NCBI GenBank assembly: GCA_963815965.1
Contig: CAWFIT010000001.1
Span: 1,054,001-1,118,000, forward strand
From: DASVFB01 sp963815965
GTDB lineage: Bacteria > Actinomycetota > Thermoleophilia > Gaiellales > Gaiellaceae
Direction: 5' to 3'
Length of the DNA: 64,000 nucleotides
Shown: in pieces, positions 7,349 through 15,397 of the stretch
How the letters are laid out: every line of letters begins with the position of its first letter
Numbering within the stretch: the stretch's first letter is position 1
Position numbers and translations under genes: made by a program
Notes under the pieces: generated by a model
Told to the model about the DNA's origin: nothing
The model's input: the letters and a program-made list of their open reading frames with translations, nothing else
Databases searched by the model: none

Positions 7349-8817
7349 GCGCCGAGGCGGCGCGGATCGCGGGCGCCGTCGCGTCGGTCGGCCTCGCTGT
7401 GCTGATCGTTGCGCGGCCGCGGGAGGCGCGCCTCGCCGGGCTCGGTGCGTGGGCGATCGGCATGGTGCTGCTTGCCTTCTACCTCGCGCCGTCGAGCCAC
7501 CAGCGGGTGCTCATGGCCGCCGCCGTGGTCGGAGTGGTCCTCGTCGGCGCGCTTGCGTTGCTGTTCCGGCGCTGGCCGTGGGCGTTGGCGTTTCTCACGC
7601 TCGCGTGCGTTCCGGCGCGCATTCCCGTTCGCGTCGGCGGCACCGAGGCAAACCTGCTCGTGCCGCTGTACGCGATCGTCGCCGGCGCGGCGCTGCTGCT
7701 CGCCTGGGAGCTCGTGCGCGGCGCCGAGCGTTCGCGCGAGCTCGGACCGCTCGCCTGGCCTCTCGCCGCCTACGTCGCGTGGACGGGAGCGTCGCTCCTC
7801 TGGTCGGGAGATCCGCACCAGGGCGCGATCTCGGTGTTCTTCTTCTACCTCCCGTTCGGGCTGCTGACCGTGTCGCTGTCGAGGCTGCCGTGGAATCCGC
7901 GTGCGGTCGTGTGGCTCCTGGGGGAGCTGGTCGCGATGGCAATCGCATTCGCGGCGATCGGCGTGTACCAGTGGGCGACGCGGGACATCTTCTGGAACCC
8001 GAAGGTGATCGTCGGAAACGCGTACGCGCCGTTCTTCCGCGTCAATTCGGTCTTCTACGACCCGTCTGTGTACGGGCGCTTTCTCGTCGTCGCGATCACG
8101 GCGTGCCTTGTCGTTGCCCTCTACGCGGCGACGCCGCGAATCGCCCTTGCGGCCGGCTTGGCGATCTCGACCGTGTGGGCGGGGCTGTTGTTCTCGTTCT
8201 CGCAGTCGAGCTTCGCGGCGCTCGTCGCGGCCGCGGTGCTGCTCGCGGCGATGCTGTGGCGCTGGCGCGCCGCGCTCGCCGTCGCGCTCGTTGCGGTCGT
8301 CATCGTCGGCGCGGGGGCATCTGCTCCGCGGATCCGCAGCTCGATCGTCCGGCATTCGCACACGGGCCTCAACCATGCGACGAGCGGCCGCTGGAAGCTG
8401 GTGACGAACGGGCTCGAGGTCGCCGCCAAGAACCCCGCCGCCGGTGTCGGGGTCGGCGACTTCAAGCACGCGTATGCAGAGCACGTCGGCCTCCGCGGTC
8501 GCGAGCCTGCGAGCGCTGCGTCGCACGACACTCCGATCACCGTCGCCGCCGAGCTTGGCCTGCCGGGCCTTGCGCTCCTGGCCTGGCTCGCGTTCGCCGC
8601 GTTCTCCCTCACGTTGCGCGGGCTCTCGTCCTCATTCGCGGGACGAACGGCGCTCTTCTGCGGCGTCGCGCTCGCGGCGATCGCGGTGCACAGCCTGTTC
8701 TACAACGCGTTCTTCGAGGATCCGACCACGTGGGGGTTGCTCGGCCTCGGCGCGCTCGCGGCTCGAGCCCGAGAAGCCTCACTTGCCCCAGAGGACATGA
8801 CCCCAGTCCAGGACTAG
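7345..8817 (+). CDS. O-antigen ligase/polymerase-like membrane protein (Wzy_C)
   Basis: 490 residues, with about ten to twelve membrane segments and a long periplasm-facing loop in the C-terminal half. The loop shows the O-antigen ligase signature: TSGRWKLVTNGLEVAAKNP, then a GVGVGDF turn and SHDTPITVAAELGLPGLALL. The family joins or polymerises undecaprenyl-linked glycan units outside the cytoplasmic membrane; in a Gram-positive-type cell this would be a polymerase or transfer enzyme for wall glycans. The last codons (EDMTPVQD) and the stop lie inside a palindromic repeat, so the native C terminus may have been replaced by the element. Confidence 0.82.
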   Translation: MSAEAARIAGAVASVGLAVLIVARPREARLAGLGAWAIGMVLLAFYLAPSSHQRVLMAAAVVGVVLVGALALLFRRWPWALAFLTLACVPARIPVRVGGTEANLLVPLYAIVAGAALLLAWELVRGAERSRELGPLAWPLAAYVAWTGASLLWSGDPHQGAISVFFFYLPFGLLTVSLSRLPWNPRAVVWLLGELVAMAIAFAAIGVYQWATRDIFWNPKVIVGNAYAPFFRVNSVFYDPSVYGRFLVVAITACLVVALYAATPRIALAAGLAISTVWAGLLFSFSQSSFAALVAAAVLLAAMLWRWRAALAVALVAVVIVGAGASAPRIRSSIVRHSHTGLNHATSGRWKLVTNGLEVAAKNPAAGVGVGDFKHAYAEHVGLRGREPASAASHDTPITVAAELGLPGLALLAWLAFAAFSLTLRGLSSSFAGRTALFCGVALAAIAVHSLFYNAFFEDPTTWGLLGLGALAARAREASLAPEDMTPVQD

Positions 8818-8826
8818 GGTCATGTC
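8794..8826. repeat. 33-nt near-perfect palindrome, probable terminator
   Basis: Two 16-base arms around a central A at 8810, with one mismatched pair. The arms read GACATGACCCCAGTCC on the left and nearly its reverse complement on the right. It covers the stop codon of the gene ending at 8817. It can fold as a long hairpin and is the same size as the palindrome at 20678-20710. Confidence 0.75.
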
Positions 8827-8843
8827 TCGCCGAGACGTCACGG

Positions 8844-8861
8844 GGGCCAGACTGTTGGCCC
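8844..8861. terminator. Hairpin between convergent genes
   Basis: GGGCCA (8844-8849), loop GACTGT, TGGCCC (8856-8861). A short GC-rich stem between two convergent genes, without a U-tract on either strand. Could help bidirectional termination. Confidence 0.4.
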
Positions 8862-8903
8862 GAACAGGGTTTGGCCGCGGCCGGGCGATGCTCGAGAGAA
8901 CGT

Positions 8904-8943
8904 GTCCCTAGTCCAGGACTCGGGCGATGTCTCGTTGGGACGC
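8904..8943 (+). repeat. Second copy of the AGTCCAGGACT intergenic repeat
   Basis: By eye this 40-base stretch matches 8799-8838 at about 31 positions, sharing the cores AGTCCAGGACT and ATGTCTCG and ending in a GACG-type block. A third, weaker copy begins at 55926. The gap 8818-8972 otherwise holds only these repeats and a hairpin. Confidence 0.6.
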
Positions 8944-8972
8944 GCTGTGGATGCTCGACCGCTCGACGGTGT

Positions 8973-9866
8973 TCAGCGGCGCGCGGTCTCGCGCGGGTTC
9001 GGCAGCGGCGTCAGCACAGGCTCGACCTGCTCGCGGAGGTGCTCGAACGCGGGCGGCAGCGAGAGCCGCTCGCCGAGGTGCTCCGCCGGCTCGTCCACGG
9101 CGAACCCGGGGCCGAGCGTGGCGATCTCGAACAGCACGCCGCTCGGCTCGCGGAAGTAGATCGACTTGAAGTAGAAGCGGTCGATGATCGGCGTGGGCCG
9201 CGCGCCGGCCTGCTCGACTGCGGCGCGCCAGGCTTCGTGGTCTTCCTGCGTCGACGCCCACGCGACGTGGTGCACCGTTCCGGCGCCCTGGAAGCCGCGG
9301 CCTTCGTGCTCGTCGTAGACGTAGAAGCCGTTGCGCTTGTCGCCGCGCGCCACGTAGCCCGGTTCAAAACCGAGCGTTCCCTCGAGCAGGCTGCGGCTCC
9401 GCTCGGGATCTGACGTGTAGGCGCGGACGCCCGCAAAGCCGCGGAGCGCGTGCTCTTCGGGGATCTCCGGATGCCGTGCGACAAGTGGCTCCTCGCCGCT
9501 GTCGTCGATCGCGAGCTCGAGCGCCAGGCCCTCCGGATCCTGGAAGACGAGCGAGTCGTCGTCGCGCTCTCCGCCGACGCGCTGCTGCCAGAAGTCGAGC
9601 GATTCGTTCGACGCGACGCGAAATGCGACGCGGTGAACCATGCCCGCGCCCGCACGCCCTTGCGGCGAGTCGGGATACTCGAAGAACGTGATGTCGGAGC
9701 CGGCGGAGCCGCGCTCGTCCGCGTAGAAGAGGTGATAGACGGTCGGGTCGTCCTGGTTGACCGTCTTCTTGACGAGGCGGAGACCGAGGGTGCCGGCGTA
9801 GAAGTCGACGTTGCCCGGCGCGTCAGCAGTGATGCACGTGACGTGGTGGATCCCCTCGAGCTTCAC
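8973..9866 (-). CDS. Ring-cleaving dioxygenase, two-domain vicinal oxygen chelate (glyoxalase) protein
   Basis: 297 residues made of two VOC modules. The first begins GIHHVTCITADAPGNVDFYA with a likely metal His near residue 8. The second contains GTVHHVAWAS (metal His) and GVLFEIATLGPGFAVDEP (metal Glu), the pattern of PcpA/LinE/MhqO-type Fe(II) hydroquinone dioxygenases. It would be cytoplasmic and open a (hydro)quinone-type ring, often as part of quinone or electrophile defence. It is the last gene of an eight-gene minus-strand operon of polysaccharide genes and overlaps the upstream gene by four bases, an unexpected partner. Confidence 0.85.
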   Translation of the reverse strand: MKLEGIHHVTCITADAPGNVDFYAGTLGLRLVKKTVNQDDPTVYHLFYADERGSAGSDITFFEYPDSPQGRAGAGMVHRVAFRVASNESLDFWQQRVGGERDDDSLVFQDPEGLALELAIDDSGEEPLVARHPEIPEEHALRGFAGVRAYTSDPERSRSLLEGTLGFEPGYVARGDKRNGFYVYDEHEGRGFQGAGTVHHVAWASTQEDHEAWRAAVEQAGARPTPIIDRFYFKSIYFREPSGVLFEIATLGPGFAVDEPAEHLGERLSLPPAFEHLREQVEPVLTPLPNPRETARR

Positions 9867-10666
9867 GTCTGCATTCTACGAATGCGCCAGCGGTAGCCGT
9901 GCCTGGCGAAAAGCGCCCTGAGCTCGCGCTCGTAGGTCTCCCAGCGCGGGGTTAGCCCCGACAGGCCGACGACGCGCCAGCGACGCGCGCGGGCGATCGC
10001 GAGCGCTCGGTCGACGGGCGTGAGCCTGCTCCAGGCAAAGTTCGCCGGCGTCGTCGAGGCGCCTTGCGGCTGCCCGCCTGTGAGCGTGCCGTCCGCGCGC
10101 CACGCCGGGAAGGGTGTGCCGCGGTCGACGACGCAGGTTCCTCCAGCGCGTTCCTTCTCCCAGCCGGTGAAGGCGAGAGTGCGCGAGCGCCGCATGAGGT
10201 CGAGGCTCGACGCGACCGTCCACGGGCTGAGCAAGTACCGCGCCCTCTCGGCGAACGACGTGTCGAAGCCGCCGGCGGACGCTGCGGGGTCGAACCAGGA
10301 GACGTTCGTCACGACGTAGACGTTCAGCCGCCTGCCCTGCGGTGTCGCGCGCTCGAGGGTCTGCATCTCGTCGAGCAGGGTCTCCGGTCCGAAGCCGGGG
10401 AAGCCGAGGTTGACGCCGCGCTGCATCACCCCGTTCGAGTCGAAGACGACAGTCTTGGTATTCCGCCGGCCGAAGAGGTCGCGCTTGAACTCGGGATACG
10501 ACCTCGAGCGAACGACGTCATCGGCGAGCAGGCAGTTCGACTCGAGCGCTTCCGTCAGCGGCGCGCCGGAGTAGAACTCGTTCTTCGGGTCGACGATGCG
10601 ATTGATCGCGGCAATCGCGGCTCCGACCGCCACGACGATCCCGGCGAGCACGAGCGCGAGCCGCAC
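9863..10666 (-). CDS. Membrane-anchored SGNH-like hypothetical protein
   Basis: 267 residues, GTG start two bases after the flippase stop. A single N-terminal membrane segment (residues 2-22) precedes an extracytoplasmic domain. Stretches such as SRSYPEFKRDLFGRRNTKTV, VVFDSNGVMQRGVNLGFPG and GPETLLDEMQTLERATP recall the SGNH/DUF1574 or AlgX/AlgJ-like fold seen in polysaccharide O-acetylation. I cannot identify a convincing Ser-Asp-His triad, so catalytic activity is uncertain. The position between a flippase and a dioxygenase suggests a role in modifying the exported glycan. Confidence 0.5.
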   Translation of the reverse strand: MRLALVLAGIVVAVGAAIAAINRIVDPKNEFYSGAPLTEALESNCLLADDVVRSRSYPEFKRDLFGRRNTKTVVFDSNGVMQRGVNLGFPGFGPETLLDEMQTLERATPQGRRLNVYVVTNVSWFDPAASAGGFDTSFAERARYLLSPWTVASSLDLMRRSRTLAFTGWEKERAGGTCVVDRGTPFPAWRADGTLTGGQPQGASTTPANFAWSRLTPVDRALAIARARRWRVVGLSGLTPRWETYERELRALFARHGYRWRIRRMQT

Positions 10667-10667
10667 G

Positions 10668-12093
10668 TCAGCTGAGTCTCAGGCGACGAAGCTCGGCCGG
10701 AAGATAGAACCGCAACGGCAGCAGGACGACCGGGTAGACGAGACAGAGCGCGATCGCCACCGGCAGCGGCGCGCTCACGGCCTTGCCGAGGATCAGTAGC
10801 GCAACGGCGACGGCCGAAAGCGTCACCACCCGGCGCCACTGGTATGGAACCGGCCACTCACGCTGCGCGTTGAACGTCATCCCGAGGAACATCGCGACGT
10901 ACGCAGCGATGGTCGAGATCGCGGCGCCCATCATCCCGTAAGGCGGGATCAGCGCGAAGTTCAGGCCGACGTTGAGCAGCGCCGCAGCGCCGGTGACGAC
11001 CCAGTTGAACTGCGTGCGTCGCGCGCGCCCGATCCCGATCGCGAGCACCGTGTAGCCGGCGTACGCCGTTCCGGCGAACGCGAGGATGCCTACCGCCTCC
11101 GACGCGCGGTAGAACGCGGGCTTGTTCGGCGCGAGGATGCGCACGATCCACGGCGAGAGCAGGCCCGAGCACGAGCGACGTCCAGCAGCAGATGAACAGC
11201 AGATACGTGAGCACGAATGCGTACGTTCGCTTTGCGACCGAGTCATCCTCGATCGAGTACGCGAACGCGGGCCACGCGAGGCGGAACGCGATCATGAGGA
11301 AGACGATCACCGACGAGATGCGCACCGCGAGCGAGTAGACGCCGACCTCGGCCTGGCCCTTGAACACGGCGACGAAGAAGCGATCGATGAAGTTGATCGC
11401 CCAGAGCGCGAGCGCAGCAGGCACGAGCGGCATCCCGAAGCGGTTCATTGCTCGCAGCAGCTCGCGGTCGAACTGCAGGCCGAGCTGGTATCGCCGGTAT
11501 GCGAGCAGCACGAAGTACACGGTCAGCGTGCCGAGGAAGTTGCCGACGACCGCGCCTGTCGGTCCCTTGTTCAGCCCGACGACGAGCAGCACCGTCGTCC
11601 CAACGGTGATGAAGATGTTCGAGATGCTCGCCGCGACGAACGCGACCGGCCGTTCCTCGACGCGGAAGAGCGACGTCAGCTGCTCGTAGTTCATCTGCGC
11701 CCAGAGACCGACGAAGCCGGCGCGCACGAGCCACGGGTCGTCGCCGAGACGCAGGAGGTGGGCGAGCGGCGTCGCGAAGATGCAGCCGGCGACGAGCCCC
11801 GCCGTCGCCATCGCCATCGTGAACCAGAACGATGTCCGGACGATGAGCGTACGACGCGCGGCGTCTGTCGAGTCGAAGTAGAAGCGGAAGAACGCGCTCG
11901 AGATGCCCATGCGAAGGACGACGACGAGCACGGTCGTCAGCGCGACGATCGTCTCGATCTTGCCGAAGCCGGCCGTGCCGAGGTAGCTCGTGTACAGCGG
12001 CAGCAGCAGCACGGCGAGCAGGCGCGAGACGATGCCGCCGAGGCCGTAGATCGCGGACTGCTTCACGAGCCGTTTGATCTGTCCTGCGAGCAT
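10668..12093 (-). CDS. Polysaccharide flippase (Wzx/MATE-like), one frameshift
   Basis: About 474 residues once one extra base is removed. The N-terminal two thirds starts MLAGQIKRLVKQSAIYGLGG. The C-terminal third is in another frame and resumes at GLLSPWIVRILAPNKPAFY. The break falls in CCC at 11164-11166, where removing one base restores the frame; the gene length, one base over a multiple of three, agrees. Twelve to fourteen hydrophobic segments and the start pattern fit the Wzx/RfbX lipid-linked oligosaccharide flippases. It lies five bases after a glycosyltransferase gene in the same operon. The single insertion is probably a sequence error. Confidence 0.8.
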
Positions 12094-12098
12094 CAGGG

Positions 12099-13034
12099 CT
12101 ACAGACGAGCGTAGAGGTCGACCAGGCGGTCCGCGATCCGGTCGATGTCGTGGACCTTCTCGACGTAGGCCCGGCTTGCCGCGCCGATCTCGCGCCGGAG
12201 CGCAGGCGACTCCACGAGCGGGCGCAGCGCTTCCACGAGCGTCTCTTTCGTCGCGGGAACCAGCGGCACCTTCGTTCCGTAGGCCCGCTCCGCCTGTTCG
12301 ACCACGTCCTGCTTCAGGTGGAGGACGACCGGCTTGCCGAGCGCCATCGCCTCGAGCGCGAAGACCCCGTGCCAGCCGGCGTTCAACTGGTCGACGACGA
12401 TGTCGGCGCGCGCGTACCGCTCCCGCGCCTGCTCGTGCGGGAGACCCTCGACGATGTCGAGCTCCACTGGAAGCTCCTCGCACGCTGCGATCACGAACTC
12501 CGTTCCCTTCTTGACTCGGTCCGACGGCGCGTGGACGACGATCGGGCGCTCACGGTCGCTCGGCGGGACCGGCGTGAACGGGCTCAGGTCGAGGCCGGGC
12601 GGAATCATCTCCGCCTCAGGTACCCAGCGCAGCGCGTCGAACGAGCCGACGATCTGCGCGTCGGCGCGCTTGCCGTATGCGAGCTCGTCGGGTGTCTTGC
12701 CGCGGATGTCCGAGCCGAGGTAGTGGAAGACGGACTTCTTGCGCGTCGCGTGCAGGATCGAAAACTGCAGCGACTTCGGCACGAGCGTCAGCCCGAAGTA
12801 GAAGTGGAAGATGTCGGTGCGCGGAAGCAGGCGCGCGAGCGCGCGCCATTGCGTGAGCTGCTGTCGCGCGAAGCCGCCGCTTCGGTCGAGCGACCAGTCC
12901 GCCTCGGGATGGCGCAGCTCGCGGTTGAAGACGACGAGCCGCGCGTCGACGCTCTTCCGCCGGAGCGCGAGCACGTTCTGCCAAGGGATGCCGGCGAAGT
13001 TCACCGGGCAGTGCGTGACTCTTAGCTGTCCCAC
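12099..13034 (-). CDS. Glycosyltransferase, GT4-like (GT-B)
   Basis: 311 residues, GTG start overlapping the previous gene by 13 bases. The C-terminal half has the GT-B nucleotide-sugar region: PIVVHAPSDRVKKGTEFV, then the acceptor/donor cleft with DQLNAGWHGVFALEAMALGK, where the conserved E(x7)E spacing of retaining enzymes is approximated. The N-terminal half has HFYFGLTLVPKSLQF and HYLGSDIRGK. Likely cytoplasmic, adding one sugar to the lipid-linked unit that the adjacent flippase would move. The sugar donor is unknown. Confidence 0.78.
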   Translation of the reverse strand: MGQLRVTHCPVNFAGIPWQNVLALRRKSVDARLVVFNRELRHPEADWSLDRSGGFARQQLTQWRALARLLPRTDIFHFYFGLTLVPKSLQFSILHATRKKSVFHYLGSDIRGKTPDELAYGKRADAQIVGSFDALRWVPEAEMIPPGLDLSPFTPVPPSDRERPIVVHAPSDRVKKGTEFVIAACEELPVELDIVEGLPHEQARERYARADIVVDQLNAGWHGVFALEAMALGKPVVLHLKQDVVEQAERAYGTKVPLVPATKETLVEALRPLVESPALRREIGAASRAYVEKVHDIDRIADRLVDLYARL

Positions 13035-14047
13035 TCGAGCTGGTCGAAGTAGCGGAGCGCCGTTCGGCCGGGGCGTACGCGCGTCGCGTACGAGGCGAGC
13101 TCCTCGTCGCAGATCTCGCCGAGCGCGCGCTTGACGCCGAGGTAGGGGATGTTCAGATCCTCCTGGTAGACGATCGTCGAGATCCGCGGGTTGACCTCGA
13201 TGACGTGCCCGCCGACGAGCTGGATGTTGAAGAAGTGCTCGATTTCGAGCGCCTCGACGATCTGCCCGGCGAGCTCCATCAGCGCGTCGTCCGCGAGCGT
13301 GACGAAGTACATCGCCAGGCCGGCGCGCATCGATTCGCGCGTCTTCGGGTGGCCGAGCACGACGCGGTTGCCGTCGGCGATCCCGTCGATCGTGCGCTCG
13401 CCTCCCTCCGCGAGCTCCATCACGAGCAGCTCCGTCTCGTCCTCGCCGAGCAAGTCGACGAGCTCCTCGAGGCGCAGCGACTCGGCGACGCCCGGCCGGT
13501 TCGTGAGCAGCTGCTCGTGTCGGTCCGCGCCGGCCGAGAGGATTCTGAACCCGCGCGAGCCGGAGGAGAAAATCGGCTTCACGGCGACGTGGCGCTGCGG
13601 GTAGCCGAGCTCGCGCGCCGCCACCGCGACGGCGTCGCCCCCGCTCGCACGGCGGAAGTCCGGCGCCGTCACGCCGAGCTCGCGAAGCAGCGAGTACGTC
13701 TCGGCCTTGTCGTTCGATCGCCGCACGGTCTCCGCGGACGAGACGAGTACCGGGACCGGGAACGCCTCGCGCGTGTCAGCCAACGCGGGTAGGTCGTACG
13801 ACGTCTGCGGCAGCACGACGTCGACCTCTTCGCGCTCCACCAGCTCGAGCAGCGACGGAGCGAACGACGGATCGTCCGACGGCGCGACGAGGTGAAACGC
13901 GTCGCAGAGGTGACGGCCGACCGAGCGCTCGCTCATGTCGACGCCGACGATCCGCACCTCACGCTCGCCGTTCTCGCGCAACGCGCGAACCAGCGCCGCC
14001 GTTCCCGGCGAGCCGGCGCCGGTGAGGAGGACCGCGATCGGCTTCAA
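13022..14047 (-). CDS. ATP-grasp ligase (carbamoyl-phosphate-synthase-like/PylC-like)
   Basis: 341 residues, TTG start whose last bases overlap the stop of the upstream gene (TTTGAAG). The N-terminal Rossmann-like pre-ATP-grasp domain starts AVLLTGAGSPGTAALVRAL. The ATP-grasp core shows HVAVKPIFSSGSRGFRIL, MELAEGGERTIDGIADG and, for metal binding, FFNIQLVGGHVIEVNPRIS. Such enzymes activate a carboxylate as acyl phosphate and join it to an amine, thiol or other nucleophile. In this operon it may attach an amino acid or similar group to a sugar. Substrates are unknown. Confidence 0.8.
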   Translation of the reverse strand: MKPIAVLLTGAGSPGTAALVRALRENGEREVRIVGVDMSERSVGRHLCDAFHLVAPSDDPSFAPSLLELVEREEVDVVLPQTSYDLPALADTREAFPVPVLVSSAETVRRSNDKAETYSLLRELGVTAPDFRRASGGDAVAVAARELGYPQRHVAVKPIFSSGSRGFRILSAGADRHEQLLTNRPGVAESLRLEELVDLLGEDETELLVMELAEGGERTIDGIADGNRVVLGHPKTRESMRAGLAMYFVTLADDALMELAGQIVEALEIEHFFNIQLVGGHVIEVNPRISTIVYQEDLNIPYLGVKRALGEICDEELASYATRVRPGRTALRYFDQLEWDS

Positions 14048-14768
14048 AGCGATGCTTCCAGCTCGGTGCGATGCTCTTCGAGCCAGGCGAGATTCGTGTC
14101 GATGTAGTCGCAGCGGCCCGCGTCGAACGCCTCTGACCAGCGCTCACGCCGCTCACGCCCACCCCACAGGGTGTATGCGTCGCGCCAGCTATGCCAGACC
14201 GCGGCGACCAGATCGAGAAAGCCCGCGCGGTCGGTCCAGGCCGTAGCCGTCGAGCAGCAGGCGGAGCCGCTCGCCGCGGCGGTCGGTCGGCAGGCCGTGC
14301 CGCGCGGCGTCGCGCGTCCGGACGCAGCGGGACCCAGTGGGACGCAGGCGCAACAAGATCGACGGCGCGCGGGCCAGGCGCGGCGAGCTCCCAGTCGATG
14401 AACGCCGCCGGCCGTCCCGCGCGGAACAGCACGTTGCTCCCCAGTAGGTCGTTGTGGCAGATCACGTCATCCCCCGCCACAGCGTTTGGCAGCGCTTGCC
14501 AGCGCGCGTCGCCAGGCGTCGCGAAGCCGTCCTGCGCATCGTGCATCACTCGCACGAGCCGGCCGACCGCGGAGATGAGGGCGTCGGCCGAGTCGTACGA
14601 CCGCTCGCCGTCGACGTAGGACACGACCTCGACTCCGTCGCTGACGTCGATCGCCCGCGGCGCGCCGTCGAAGGCGACGGCCTCGAAGTGGCGCAGTAAC
14701 GCGTGCACGGCGGGCGTCCACGGTCCCGCCGGCCGGCGTACGGTGCTCCCGACAATCGTCGCGCTCAC
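14044..14768 (-). CDS. Aminoglycoside-phosphotransferase-like kinase, frameshifted
   Basis: About 240 residues after correcting two one-base insertions. GTG start at 14768 overlaps the upstream stop by four bases. The central part carries the kinase-fold signature VICHNDLLGSNVLF (catalytic Asp and Asn) and AFIDWELAAPGPRAVDL (metal Asp). Downstream, frames switch near 14325 and near 14241-14245; the last frame reads DLVAAVWHSWRDAYTLWGG and ends TELEASL at 14044. Family members phosphorylate small hydroxylated compounds, sugars or lipids. Here a sugar or choline-like donor for the polysaccharide is plausible. Both shifts look like sequence errors. Confidence 0.7.
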
Positions 14769-15397
14769 GACAGGTCGATCCGGTCGTCGGCGAGCTGCGT
14801 CCAGCGCTCTTCGCGCTCGGCGGCCAGCATCGACTCCATCGTCTCGCGCATCGTCTGGCCCGCGAACGTCCAGATCTCGGGATGCGTCAGCAGCTGCAGC
14901 CAATCGAACTCGCGCGCAGCCAGCGCCTCGGTCGGATCGCCGCTCCGCCAGTGCTGGTTCGAGTCCGAGCGGTAGTGCTCCCGATCGAACCACGGCGGCG
15001 ACATCACGTTGACGAGATCGTCGACGGGCTCGTTGACGAACTCGGGATCAGGGTTGTGCCACGCGAGCACCGGATCGAAGCGGTCGTCGAAGTCGACGTG
15101 CGGATGAACGGCGTGCAGCCCGACGCGATGTCCGAGCCCGCGCAGCCTCGCGATGAGCCGTTCGCCCTCGGCGGACGCGAGGTTGTAGAAGACGCTGCGC
15201 GTCATCAGGAAGTACGTCGCGGACACGCCGCGCGCGGCCTCCAGCTCCGCCATCTGCGCCGCTGCGGCGAGCGAGAGGTCGACGTCGTGCCTCACGAAGA
15301 TCTCGCCCTCCTGCGGCTCGTGGTCGAAGTGCGCGAACCGGTACGAGCCAGCAGCCGCGTCGAGCAGCTTGCCGTACGCGTCCAGGTCCCAGCTCAC
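14765..15397 (-). CDS. NodB-like polysaccharide deacetylase-family protein
   Basis: 210 residues. GTG start overlaps the upstream ATP-grasp stop by four bases. The fold is suggested by FVRHDVDLSLAAAAQMAEL near residues 30-45 (the TFDDG-equivalent motif, here HDVD), then SATYFLMTRSVFYN, LGHRVGLHAVHPHVDF and SPPWFDREHYRSDSN. Such catalytic barrels remove N- or O-acetyl groups from sugars with a divalent metal. The HDVD variant is common in a subgroup found in surface-polysaccharide clusters and is intact here. No signal peptide is visible, so it likely acts on cytoplasmic intermediates. Confidence 0.72.
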   Translation of the reverse strand: MSWDLDAYGKLLDAAAGSYRFAHFDHEPQEGEIFVRHDVDLSLAAAAQMAELEAARGVSATYFLMTRSVFYNLASAEGERLIARLRGLGHRVGLHAVHPHVDFDDRFDPVLAWHNPDPEFVNEPVDDLVNVMSPPWFDREHYRSDSNQHWRSGDPTEALAAREFDWLQLLTHPEIWTFAGQTMRETMESMLAAEREERWTQLADDRIDLS

